DNA from: Phyllobacterium lublinensis
Lineage (GTDB): Bacteria; Pseudomonadota; Alphaproteobacteria; Rhizobiales; Rhizobiaceae
Reading direction: 5' to 3'
Assembly (NCBI RefSeq): GCF_020164435.1
Contig: NZ_JAIUDQ010000017.1
Coordinates: 36,001-100,000 of the forward strand
Length of the DNA stretch: 64,000 nucleotides
A program made the position numbers and the translations under genes. Below are positions 16,330 to 24,798 of this stretch, in pieces. A model generated the notes under the pieces. That model was given only the letters and a program-made list of their open reading frames with translations. It was not told the DNA's origin and searched no databases. Positions within the stretch are counted from its first letter, which is position 1; every line of letters begins with the position of its first letter.

Positions 16330-18246
16330 TCACGGGGCCGATTGAACGCGTCTTGCATCGCTGAATGTTGAACCGTCACCCAGCTGCAATTCCCTCAACC
16401 GAGCCGCGTACATCTGCTGAAATCGTGGATGGCCACGCAGTGGGTCAAGGTCAGAGTCATTGTCGAACCATGACATTTGTTCTGCCGTGTTGCGCGGGAC
16501 CACATGTTCAAGAAGGTCCAGAGCTTTTTCGATATCGCCGAGGATCGAGTAGGCGCAGGCGATGTTGTAATAGGCATAGACATCGTCCGGGGCAATCGCG
16601 AGAGCACGGGCCGCCCAATCCCGGGCCCGCTCCCGCTCGCCCAGATGGGCCAGCGCCAGTGCTCCCCTGTGAGCCGGGCTGGAGTTCTCGGGATGCAGCT
16701 GCAGTGCGCGTTCGGCACGTTCGATGCCGCGCTGGGCCCAGTTCTCGGTCTCGGTGACCATTCCCAGCTTTGTGTAGACCGACGTAAGAAGGATCGGTGA
16801 AACGTAGTCGTCAGGACGGATCTCTGCCGACTTTACCAGGTACTTGGCGCAAGCCTCCATCTCGCCTTGGGTGTAGAGTAATCGGGCATAGAAATAGTTC
16901 GCCTCGTAAAGCTCCGGTTCCAGTTCCAGCGCCCGCTTGAATTGTGCGATCGCTTCCGGCCTCCGATCATTGCTGTGCAAGGCAAGGCCTCGGGCCGCGT
17001 GCGCTTCGGCGAGTTCCGGATCAAGAGCCAGGGCTCTGGCACTCATCTCAAGAATGTCGTCAAGTGAAACTTCTTCGGAATGCCACCCATGCAGGGCCGA
17101 GTCACAATTGGCGATCCCGGCATAGGCACGGGCATAATGTGGGTCAAGTTCCACAGCCTTCTTGAACATCCGGCGTGCCAGCAACAGATAGGACTTTGTC
17201 CATTCGTGTGAAAATTGGCGGCCCCTAAGGTAATAGGTATAGGCCTCCACGTTCTCCGTCGGCGCCCGCGCAACAGCGGCTTTCTCCTCGGGCAGCAGTT
17301 TGACTTTCAACTCCTCGACAATGGCGCGCGTGATTTCGTCCTGGATGGCGAAAATGTCGGTCATGTTGCGATCATAGCGGTCAGCCCAAAGGTGAGCGCC
17401 GCTGGTGGCGTCAATGAGCTGACCGGTTATGCGGATTCTCTGGCCGGCTTTGCGGATGCTGCCTTCCAGCACAAACCGAATGCCAAGCTCCTGGGCCACC
17501 TGCTTCACCTTGACTGACTTGTTCTTGTAGGTGAACACCGTATTGCGTGCGACGACATGCAGTCCCGAGATCTTTGACAGGTCGGTGATGATGTCTTCCG
17601 TGATGCCGTCAGAAAAATATTCCTGCTCGGGATCGCCGCTCATATTGGTGAATGGCAGAACCGCTATCGACAATCCCAGATTGTCCTTGGCGGACACGGC
17701 TGCTGGCGGGCGCGGGCGCGACGTCGCAGAGGGATTCAGGACGATGTTGTAGACGTGTATGGCACGCTCGATGTTCTTGAGCCTGTACTCGCCGAGGTCC
17801 TCGAAAGCGAGGTCGAGCCGGCTGCCCACGTGTTCCCTAACCGAGCCCGATACGGCGATGCCACCGGGGGCGGCGATACTCTCGAGCCGCGCTGCAACGT
17901 TGACACCGTCACCGAATATATCGCCGTTCTGGACAATGACGTCTCCAAGGTTGACGCCAATACGGAACTCTATGCGCCGGTCCGGCGGGACATTTTCGTT
18001 GCGCGCTCGCATACCACGCTGGATTTCAGCGGCGCAGCCTACCGCGTTGACGACGCTGGAAAATTCGACGAGCAGGCCGTCGCCCGTCATCTTCACAATC
18101 CGCCCGTGATTTTCAGCAATCCGCAGATCGAGAAGTTCCGCCCTGTGCCCATTGAGGGCGGAAAGGGTGCCCGCTTCGTCACTGCTCATGAGCCTGCTGT
18201 ATCCTGCAACATCGGCGACAAGAATGGTAGTCAGTCGACGTTCCAC
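16330..18246 (-). CDS. class III adenylate cyclase with TolB-like and TPR domains
   Basis: A 638-residue protein in three parts. Residues 1-170 are a class III cyclase: VADVAGYSRLM carries metal Asp 1, MTGDGLLVEF Asp 2 and VNVAARLES the transition-state Asn/Arg. Residues 190-320 match the TolB-N-like module usual in rhizobial cyclases (IAVLPFTNMSGDPEQEYFSDG, FVLEGSIRKAGQRIRIT). The rest is tetratricopeptide repeats (e.g. PHYARAYAGIANCDSAL, PEDVYAYYNIACAY-like units). It probably makes cAMP, with TPRs for partner binding. The start is GTG, supported by GGAGG six bases upstream. No membrane segment is seen. Confidence 0.93.
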   Translation of the reverse strand: MERRLTTILVADVAGYSRLMSSDEAGTLSALNGHRAELLDLRIAENHGRIVKMTGDGLLVEFSSVVNAVGCAAEIQRGMRARNENVPPDRRIEFRIGVNLGDVIVQNGDIFGDGVNVAARLESIAAPGGIAVSGSVREHVGSRLDLAFEDLGEYRLKNIERAIHVYNIVLNPSATSRPRPPAAVSAKDNLGLSIAVLPFTNMSGDPEQEYFSDGITEDIITDLSKISGLHVVARNTVFTYKNKSVKVKQVAQELGIRFVLEGSIRKAGQRIRITGQLIDATSGAHLWADRYDRNMTDIFAIQDEITRAIVEELKVKLLPEEKAAVARAPTENVEAYTYYLRGRQFSHEWTKSYLLLARRMFKKAVELDPHYARAYAGIANCDSALHGWHSEEVSLDDILEMSARALALDPELAEAHAARGLALHSNDRRPEAIAQFKRALELEPELYEANYFYARLLYTQGEMEACAKYLVKSAEIRPDDYVSPILLTSVYTKLGMVTETENWAQRGIERAERALQLHPENSSPAHRGALALAHLGERERARDWAARALAIAPDDVYAYYNIACAYSILGDIEKALDLLEHVVPRNTAEQMSWFDNDSDLDPLRGHPRFQQMYAARLRELQLGDGSTFSDARRVQSAP

Positions 18247-18364
18247 GCAACCTCCAGGAAAAACAACAATTGATTAGGTGGCAAGTCTATCGCAATCGCT
18301 TCGCCGCGTCGCCTGAATACATTTCTGTATGTGAAAGGTTTGTTTGGCGATCGATTGAGACAAG

Positions 18365-18550
18365 TCAGCGGATGAAAAACACCATCGCCATTATGGAGAT
18401 CAATGCAATGGTAAATACGATGACAGCGAGGCCGGTATCACCCACATGCCTGCGATGAGGCGACACCGTCGACTTCTCGCGGCTGGGTGTCGTCTGGAAG
18501 GCAAGCAGGATAACTGCAATTGCTGCCAGCAGAAGTGTAAGATCATGCAT
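18365..18550 (-). CDS. small membrane protein, 61 residues
   Basis: Two hydrophobic segments (LTLLLAAIAVILLAF and VIVFTIALISIMAMVFFI) flank a basic loop (REKSTVSPHRRHVG). The ATG at 18550 has GAAGAAAG about ten bases upstream. The hydrophobic composition and lack of any overlapping gene make it believable; no family is recognised. Confidence 0.5.
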   Translation of the reverse strand: MHDLTLLLAAIAVILLAFQTTPSREKSTVSPHRRHVGDTGLAVIVFTIALISIMAMVFFIR

Positions 18551-18668
18551 GTTTAACAGCTTTCTTCAGCAGCTAAACACTTTATCGGGTTTGGCATAAG
18601 GTTACGATCTACGCCGACCTTTGCACTTATCAAGTTATTATAAGAATGTTTGCTGTGTGCAGTGGGCG

Positions 18669-19067
18669 TCACGCTTGCCTTGCTTGATGAACGCTCACGG
18701 ATTCCTTCGAGAAGATTACCACGGCAAAGACCAGCACGCCGGCAAATGTTATCAGCGAAGCTATTCCGAGAAGCGGTTCCAACTGCGGATTGCCAAGCTC
18801 CATAAAGTAAAGAGCCGGAAGCATGATGACGAGGCCGATTGTATAGATGCCATAGTGAACCATGGCCAACCGCTTCTGCGCCTTTGCCGGGTTAAGAGCA
18901 TAATAGCCCCCAAAGATCGCGCTCGTAACCCAGCCGAGGAGATTGACGTGAGCATGGGCTGCTATCGTCGTGTGGTTTCCCGACATGCCCATTTGCAGGC
19001 CAATCGCCAAGCCCAGTATCAGCCATACGACTGCCGTCTTGAAAAACAATTGAGAAATTTGTGGCAT
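18669..19067 (-). CDS. small four-helix membrane protein with haem-copper-oxidase-like HAHxN motif
   Basis: A 132-residue protein with four predicted membrane helices. The second helix begins AAHAHVNLLGWVTSAIFGGYYAL, a sequence typical of helix regions of NorB/cbb3-type oxidase subunit I, and the third carries MVHYGIYTIGLV. It is far too short for an oxidase catalytic subunit (usually over 450 residues) and lacks the full set of haem and CuB ligands. Such stand-alone proteins are found in rhizobia and are sometimes annotated as cytochrome oxidase subunit I-like. The start at 19067 is set by GGAGGGGG upstream. Confidence 0.8.
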   Translation of the reverse strand: MPQISQLFFKTAVVWLILGLAIGLQMGMSGNHTTIAAHAHVNLLGWVTSAIFGGYYALNPAKAQKRLAMVHYGIYTIGLVIMLPALYFMELGNPQLEPLLGIASLITFAGVLVFAVVIFSKESVSVHQARQA

Positions 19068-19185
19068 TGTAACCCCCTCCGATGCTTCCAAATCTGGGAT
19101 AAAGAATACACGCGCGTAACTTGTCTTTCCAGCGAGTGAAGCTAAGCAGAAATGGTGAGGTCCGAAGCGCCTTAACACTCAATCG

Positions 19186-20583
19186 TCAAGCATGAGGGGC
19201 GGCGATGTTTTCCATTGGCGCATGTACCGTCCAGACAATGCGGTTGGAGCCGGTTCCCAGCATGCCTTCTCCCCCGAGTGACAGGGGAGTAACACGTTCC
19301 AGCACGGTCTTGCCAAAGCCTTGTTTGCGGGCGAGCTTGACAGGGGGGCCACCGGATTCAGTCCAAGCGAGATAGAATGTGCGGCCCTCGTCGCCCACGT
19401 GCCAATCGACGATGATATTGCCGCGTTCGACCGAAAATACGCCATACTTGGCAGAGTTTGTCGCCAATTCATGGAATGCTATCCCAAGATATTGAACGGC
19501 GTTCGGAAGGAGCACGATCGGCGGACCCGCCAGGGTGATGTTCGCTTCGTTTCCAAACGGTTTTACCTGTGCAAGTATCAGTTCAGAAACGGTCGCGCCA
19601 CGCCATTCGGCGTGTACCAGCAGATCGTGGGATCGCGCCAGCGCCATGATTCTTTCGCGGATCTGCTGTTCGAACTCTACTGCGTTACTGGTGCGGTTAC
19701 TCGTTTCACGGATCATGGACAGGATCACGGCATACTGGTTCTTCACGCGATGGTTCACCTCGCGCATCAGCATCAGGATACGCTCCTCTGTCTCCTTCCT
19801 GTCAGTTATGTCGCGTGCGATCTTGGACGCTCCGATGACAACGCCTGCCGAATTTTTTACCGGTGAGACCGTAAGTGATACATGAATTCGGCGACCATCC
19901 TTGCGCAGACGTATCGTTTCATAATGGTCAATTCGCTGGCCGGCACGGATCCGTGAAACAATGCCCGGCTCCTCCTCTGCGCGATCCAGCGGAATCAGGA
20001 CAGTGATCGGGCGGCCAATTATTTCCTCGGCGGTATAGCCGAAAATTCGCTCGGCTCCCTTGTTCCAGCTTTTGATCATGCCGGTAAGGTCCTTGCTGAC
20101 AATTGCATCGTCCGACGATTCAACAATTGCCGCAAGGCGCTGTACCGATTCTTCTTCCTGGGCTTGAGCACTGATATCGAGAAGCATATTGAGCGCGCCG
20201 ACGATCTCGCCGTGCTTGTTACGCAGCAAAGTGGGATAAGGGAGGAACGTCACACGGCTCCCGTCCGGGCGCTCGGCAATTGCCGCCAAGCCACGCACTT
20301 CCCGCTGCTCGTGCAAGGTCACGGCCATGGGGCATTCGTCGTGGGCCATCGGCGTTCCGTCCAGCCTGTATAGTTTCCACGACCCACACCATTCATCTTC
20401 GCCGATCTTTGGTTCGCGGCCCCAAAGTTCAGCGGCTGCCTTATTATAGAAAGTAATGATGCCAGAAGTATCGGTTGTATATACCGCCGCGGGCAAGCAC
20501 ATGATTATCGAATCACGGCTAAAACTGTCCATGTCATGTAAAGCAGCAAGAGAGGGAGCGAATTTGCTTTGCGGAATGTCCAC
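19186..20583 (-). CDS. PAS-domain HWE-family sensor histidine kinase
   Basis: A 465-residue cytoplasmic kinase. Two PAS domains are visible: residues about 25-140 (VYTTDTSGIITFYNKAA) and 145-265 (IVESSDDAIVSKDLTGMIKSWNKGAERIFGY). The HWE-type dimerisation region follows, with phospho-acceptor His in REVNHRVKNQYAVI and the conserved Asn in GIAFHELATNSAKYG; WTESGG ends the ATPase domain. HWE kinases in this group often feed the PhyR/EcfG general stress pathway. The start is GTG with AGGA upstream. A GGAAC-N16-GGTT element about 100-120 bases upstream fits such regulation. Confidence 0.94.
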   Translation of the reverse strand: MDIPQSKFAPSLAALHDMDSFSRDSIIMCLPAAVYTTDTSGIITFYNKAAAELWGREPKIGEDEWCGSWKLYRLDGTPMAHDECPMAVTLHEQREVRGLAAIAERPDGSRVTFLPYPTLLRNKHGEIVGALNMLLDISAQAQEEESVQRLAAIVESSDDAIVSKDLTGMIKSWNKGAERIFGYTAEEIIGRPITVLIPLDRAEEEPGIVSRIRAGQRIDHYETIRLRKDGRRIHVSLTVSPVKNSAGVVIGASKIARDITDRKETEERILMLMREVNHRVKNQYAVILSMIRETSNRTSNAVEFEQQIRERIMALARSHDLLVHAEWRGATVSELILAQVKPFGNEANITLAGPPIVLLPNAVQYLGIAFHELATNSAKYGVFSVERGNIIVDWHVGDEGRTFYLAWTESGGPPVKLARKQGFGKTVLERVTPLSLGGEGMLGTGSNRIVWTVHAPMENIAAPHA

Positions 20584-20681
20584 AATTTTTCCTGGGGCCA
20601 GATGCGGTTATTTCAAGGATAACTTAGATTCAAGAGCTATTGTTTACAATAGAATGCGGGCCGCAACCTACGTGCACGTTA

Positions 20682-20706
20682 AACCGCTATAATTGAGCTT
20701 GGTTCC
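20682..20706 (-). promoter_or_regulatory. candidate EcfG-type (general stress) promoter for the HWE kinase
   Basis: On the minus strand GGAAC, 16 bases, then GGTT. Alphaproteobacterial EcfG/RpoE2 promoters are known with GGAAC and a -10 near CGTT at this spacing. The element points to the kinase gene starting at 20583. One -10 base differs from the usual form. Confidence 0.4.
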
Positions 20707-20777
20707 ACGTTGATTCCCAAAATTCCACATCGCACCACATTGCGCATGGACCATTCGTTACAGTGCGCAAACAGAAA

Positions 20778-20809
20778 CATGGGCCGGTCTCAGCGGAAAC
20801 CAGCCCATG
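20778..20809 (-). terminator. hairpin downstream of the 34-residue protein gene
   Basis: CATGGGCCGGT ... ACCAGCCCATG pairs 10 of 11 positions around a 10-base loop; on the minus strand it is followed by a T-rich stretch (TTTCTGTTT). It fits a Rho-independent terminator about 75 bases beyond the small gene. Confidence 0.6.
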
Positions 20810-20884
20810 CTTCAACGCAGCGCATCACATGAGATGCGTCGAATTCATGAATATCTATCTATCGATCGATTCTGGGATCGACCG

Positions 20885-20989
20885 TCAAACCGCAAAGACG
20901 ACAGCTGCAACTGCCAGCGCGCCAAACAAAATCATTGAGCATGTCATCCAATTGGAGATATCGCCGTTTTCTTTCGTATGCCGCATCAT
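20885..20989 (-). CDS. 34-residue single-helix membrane protein
   Basis: A perfect AGGAGG lies nine bases upstream of two adjacent ATG codons. The product begins MMRHTKENGDISNWM, polar and charged, and ends with one hydrophobic helix (MILFGALAVAAVVFAV) right at the C-terminus. A separate hairpin terminator follows. This is the layout of a real small membrane protein (tail-anchored type). No family recognised. It was found by reading the strand directly. Confidence 0.62.
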   Translation of the reverse strand: MMRHTKENGDISNWMTCSMILFGALAVAAVVFAV

Positions 20990-21251
20990 CGCCTGTATCC
21001 TCCTGAGCGTAACCGGATGGGGACCGGTGCGTTCTCAAAAACCATCAGCACCTGCCGCTGACTGAGTTGCCAGCGATCCTTCGAATTTTGGTGATCAAGT
21101 TCTGCTGCCGGAATGCGCGGAAGGCTTAGTACCGCCATCCCGATTTCAGCTGAGGGGACTATAGCACTTTCAGGTTAGTCTCTCAATTTGTCAGACATCA
21201 ACATCTCATCACATTTTGATATGCAATGAAAAGAAAGTGGTACTTCCATTT

Positions 21252-23441
21252 CTAGCTCGCGATCGCATCCACGAGCATAGGAAAAACCATGCGGACCATC
21301 GCGCCGCGACCGCCATGGAAGCTCTCGGGAGCATCGAGCATCTCAAGATGGCCGCCGTGATCCTCAACAATTTTCTTGACGATAGCGAGACCGAGGCCGG
21401 TACCCTTCTCCCGTGTCGTCACATATGGCTCCAGCAATTGTTGGCGATTTTCGGCGGGCAATCCCTTGCCATTGTCGAGCACGTCGACGACGACCGATGA
21501 ATCGGCGCTTGCAGCGCGAACCAGGATATGGCCCTTGGCGATCGCTCCCGATTGAAGCGCCGCTTCTATCGACTCCGAAGCATTCTTGATGATGTTGCCA
21601 AATGCCTGCCCGAGGAGCCGGTTATCGAAGTTGCCAACAAGAGGCTCGCCGGCAAAATCATGCTCGAACGCGATTTGAGAATTACTGATTTCGACCAGGA
21701 AGGACGCATCCCGCAGGACGTCACGAATGTCTGTTGCAGCCAGTTGCGGCTTTGGCATGCGGGCGAACTCGGAGAACTCGTCCACCATGCGGCCTATGTC
21801 GCCGACCTGCCGTATGATCGTTTCCGTGCACTGGTCGAAGACTTCGCGGTCCTCGACGATGACTTTGCCATAGCGCCGGCGAATGCGTTCGGCGGAAAGC
21901 TGGATCGGTGTCAGCGGATTCTTGATTTCATGGGCAATGCGCCGGGCAACATCCGCCCATGCCGATGAGCGATGGGCGGCGACGAGGTCGGTGATGTCGT
22001 CGACAGTCACGACATAGGAGGTGTTCTTCGTGTCGGCGTCTTCCCTCGTGATCTGGACATTGAACGAGCGGACAATGCCCCCGCGTGTCATGTTGATCTG
22101 CTTGCGGCTGGAGGAGCGTCCGTTTTCGCGCGCCGCCTCGAATACGGAGCCGATCTCAGGCGAGAGCTGGCCAAGCGTCTTGCCAATTGCCTGTTCGCTG
22201 GAGATTGCGAGCATCGATTCTGCCGGGCGATTGAGGCCGGCAATGTGCCCTTGTGCGTTGACGCTGATCACACCGGCCGTAACGCCTGACAGGACGGCCT
22301 CGGTGAAACGCCTCCGCTCATCGATCTCATCCTTTGCTGAGATCAGGTCGCTGTGCTGGGTTTTCAGTTGTTCCACCATGTTGTTGAACGTATGGGCGAG
22401 CGAACCGATGTCGCCATCGGATCCCCGTACTGGCACCGAGACGTTAAAATTGCCGGTCGCAACATCTTCCGCAGCGCCGATCAGCAGACGGATTGGCTGA
22501 ACGACCCGATTTGCGACGGCTATGCCGGTCCAAACGGCCGTGAGCAAAAGCAGCAGGGTCAACTCGATATAGAGCAGCGCATAAGCGATCTGCGTGTTGG
22601 ATCGGTTGCTCGCCAGCGACTGATACTCGACGTTGTTGTCGTTCATGACGCGCATGTTGTCCAACGCCGAAGAATCGACGGCGCGTATCGTGTAGAGATA
22701 CAGATCCGGGAGGTTCTGGGTCTTGATGACTGCGCCGACCAGATTGGTGGCGCCCGGCGGTATCAGCACGGGCTTGTCGCCTGCTGCACCTTTCAAAGCC
22801 TCCAGGGGAACGGCGGGAAGTGTGTGATCGTTGAACAGCTGGGCGCTGACGACAACTTCCCCGGTGGATTTTACAAGCGACGCACCGAGCAGATTGTTGC
22901 GTCCGGCATCGTAGGTCAGCCAATCCGAGAACGCTCCGCGGTCAAGACTGTAGAGCATCCGGCGTTGATCCAGATCGATCACCATCGAAAGCGTGGTCGT
23001 CAAAAGGCTCTGCGCATTGTCTTCCGTATAGGATTGCGCCGCCTTGATCGACATGTCGATAATCTGATTATTCGCTGGATTGATCCATGAATTCAAACGG
23101 TTATCGAGAACAATCAGTGAAAAGAGCGCGACGATGATCGAGGGTATCGAGGCAATCAAAGCAAAGATGATTGTGATGTTGGTGTGCAGGTCCCGATTCT
23201 TGGCCTTGCTCTTGAACAGGAACAGCTTTCTCAGTGTCGCGTAAGACAGGTAGATAAGCACCAGGATCGAAATCGCGTTGGCGGCAATGATGAACTGCGT
23301 TATCTGCTGCGTCGGCGAAATATTGGTAATGCCCATCATGACGATGAACGAAACAATTGTCATCGCCAGGACCAGGAGCGTCATGATCAACGCGCCTCGT
23401 GGCAGAACCTGTTGCTTCAAGTTGGTCTCGCTGGAGGACAT
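21252..23441 (-). CDS. NtrY-like nitrogen-regulation-type sensor histidine kinase
   Basis: A 729-residue membrane histidine kinase built like NtrY. Three N-terminal helices (IMTLLVLAMTIVSFIVMMG; FIIAANAISILVLIYLSY; ITIIFALIASIPSIIVALFSLIV) precede a periplasmic sensor region and a fourth helix (LTLLLLLTAVWTGIAV). A HAMP domain (VQPIRLLIGAAEDVATGNF), a PAS domain and the kinase core follow. The phospho-acceptor His is in RRIAHEIKNPLTPIQLSAERI; the N and G boxes are NIIKNASESIEAAL and GTGLGLAIVKKIVEDHGG. In relatives ntrY is followed by ntrX; no response regulator gene is present here, so this is an orphan paralogue or NtrX is elsewhere. Confidence 0.93.
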   Translation of the reverse strand: MSSSETNLKQQVLPRGALIMTLLVLAMTIVSFIVMMGITNISPTQQITQFIIAANAISILVLIYLSYATLRKLFLFKSKAKNRDLHTNITIIFALIASIPSIIVALFSLIVLDNRLNSWINPANNQIIDMSIKAAQSYTEDNAQSLLTTTLSMVIDLDQRRMLYSLDRGAFSDWLTYDAGRNNLLGASLVKSTGEVVVSAQLFNDHTLPAVPLEALKGAAGDKPVLIPPGATNLVGAVIKTQNLPDLYLYTIRAVDSSALDNMRVMNDNNVEYQSLASNRSNTQIAYALLYIELTLLLLLTAVWTGIAVANRVVQPIRLLIGAAEDVATGNFNVSVPVRGSDGDIGSLAHTFNNMVEQLKTQHSDLISAKDEIDERRRFTEAVLSGVTAGVISVNAQGHIAGLNRPAESMLAISSEQAIGKTLGQLSPEIGSVFEAARENGRSSSRKQINMTRGGIVRSFNVQITREDADTKNTSYVVTVDDITDLVAAHRSSAWADVARRIAHEIKNPLTPIQLSAERIRRRYGKVIVEDREVFDQCTETIIRQVGDIGRMVDEFSEFARMPKPQLAATDIRDVLRDASFLVEISNSQIAFEHDFAGEPLVGNFDNRLLGQAFGNIIKNASESIEAALQSGAIAKGHILVRAASADSSVVVDVLDNGKGLPAENRQQLLEPYVTTREKGTGLGLAIVKKIVEDHGGHLEMLDAPESFHGGRGAMVRMVFPMLVDAIAS

Positions 23442-23607
23442 CCATTTGCCTCGTTGGGTGCACCGCCTGTTCGCGGTGGACCATATTTTCCTAGTCGATT
23501 ATCGGTGATGAAGCTGCTTGTAAAGGAACCATGCTTTACGGCTGCGCTTTGCAGCAAGCGCCTTGGCAAACGTTGCCATTGTGTCACGAATAATATTGGA
23601 GCAGTGC

Positions 23608-24111
23608 ATGACCACCCGTACGATCCTGCGATTTCCGCACCCCGCTTTGCGTTCGCGTGCAGAGCCAATCGACGTATTCGGTGACGATCTGCAAATATTG
23701 GCACAGGATCTGCTGGTCACCATGCGTGCGGCTCCCGGGATCGGGATCACCGCACCACACGTCGGCGTCCTCAGACGTCTGGTCGTGATCGAGCTGCCAG
23801 GTGAAAAGCCGCGGTTCTACGTCAATCCCGTGATCGAATGGGCATCTACCGAAACGAGCCGGTATGAGGAAGGAAGCGTTTCGATGCCAGGTGTGTCCGA
23901 CGAGATAGAGCGGCCGTCATCTGTCCGGGTCGGCTATCAGGACCTTTCCGGTACCACGCAGGTTGAAGAGGCAAGTGGCCTGCTGTCGGTTTGCCTGCAG
24001 CATGAGATCGATCAACTGGACGGACTGTTCTGGATATACCGATTGTCGAAATTGAAGCGTGACCGACTGATCAAGCGCTTTGACAAGCTGCACCGTGCAT
24101 CGAACGGGTAG
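23608..24111 (+). CDS. degenerate peptide deformylase-like protein
   Basis: A 167-residue protein with the whole peptide deformylase fold pattern but altered active-site motifs. Motif I (GxGLAAPQ) reads GIGITAPHVG, so the Gln is His51. Motif II (EGCLS) reads EGSVS, with the metal Cys replaced by Ser90. Motif III (QHExDHLxG) reads QHEIDQLDG: His132 and Glu133 remain but the second metal His is Gln136. Two of three metal ligands are thus lost, and deformylase activity is unlikely in the usual form. The start at 23608 has TTGGAG upstream. The NtrY-like gene is divergent. Confidence 0.9.
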   Translation: MTTRTILRFPHPALRSRAEPIDVFGDDLQILAQDLLVTMRAAPGIGITAPHVGVLRRLVVIELPGEKPRFYVNPVIEWASTETSRYEEGSVSMPGVSDEIERPSSVRVGYQDLSGTTQVEEASGLLSVCLQHEIDQLDGLFWIYRLSKLKRDRLIKRFDKLHRASNG

Positions 24112-24119
24112 GGCGCCTT

Positions 24120-24614
24120 TCAGCGGTGAATGGGATCTTTCCACAGGACGCCCTCGGGCTTCTCCACCGGCTCTATATCAAGATTGACGACAACCGGTTC
24201 CTGGCCGGAACGGACGACGACACACTCCAGTTCATCATCCGGACTGGCATTTATCTCCTGGTGCGGGACATAGGGAGGGACAAAAATGAAATCGCCTGGT
24301 CCGGCTTCGGCTACATATTCAAGTTGCTCGCCCCAGCGCATCCGAGCCCGGCCCTTCACCACGTAGATAATACTTTCAAGGTCACCGTGGTGGTGGGCGC
24401 CGGTCTTGGCATTGGCGTGAATGTGCACGGTCCCGGCCCAGATTTTCTCCGCGCCGGCGCGGGCACGATCCACGGCGGTAGCTCGGTTCATGCCCGGCGT
24501 TTGAGCCGTGTTTGGATCGAGGGAGTTACCCGGGATAACCTTGACGCCATGTTCCCTCCAGTCGATCGGTCCGTGATTGGCGCCTCCTCCGCCTTGATGG
24601 TGTTCGCCTGACAA
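24120..24614 (-). CDS. cupin-domain protein
   Basis: A 164-residue cytoplasmic cupin. Metal-binding motif 1 is TGAHHHGDLESIIYVVKGRARMRWG-like (three His and a Glu) and motif 2 is GPGDFIFVPPYVPHQEIN. It belongs to a common group of rhizobial cupins with no assigned substrate. I choose a TTG start at 24614, since AGGAGG lies five bases upstream; an in-frame ATG at 24671 would add 19 residues but has no ribosome site. The 3' end is eight bases from the deformylase-like gene, convergent. Confidence 0.85.
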   Translation of the reverse strand: MSGEHHQGGGGANHGPIDWREHGVKVIPGNSLDPNTAQTPGMNRATAVDRARAGAEKIWAGTVHIHANAKTGAHHHGDLESIIYVVKGRARMRWGEQLEYVAEAGPGDFIFVPPYVPHQEINASPDDELECVVVRSGQEPVVVNLDIEPVEKPEGVLWKDPIHR

Positions 24615-24798
24615 GGTTGCCTCCTGATTATAGTGGATGGCCGCGTAGTCTAGTGCCCAATGCTGCATCATGCCAGATCAGGCACAATGACAAATAATTT
24701 AACCTCTGCCCTGAGTATTTGTCTTGACGGTTTAGCTCTTGCCTCGCCAAAGTGATTAACTGCGGTGCGATCGTTCCGCCACTGACAGAAGCTGGGTG

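Larger units (their letters stand above)
20584..20884. other. intergenic region with candidate stress promoter and terminator
   Basis: About 300 bases between the HWE kinase and the 34-residue protein gene. It contains the GGAAC-N16-GGTT element at 20682-20706 and the hairpin at 20778-20809, described separately. No other gene is seen. Confidence 0.5.

Noticed and set aside
20763..21065. 100-codon plus-strand frame across the gap between the two sensor kinases
   Set aside because: Lies opposite the better-supported 34-residue gene and its terminator; no ribosome site and no family features.
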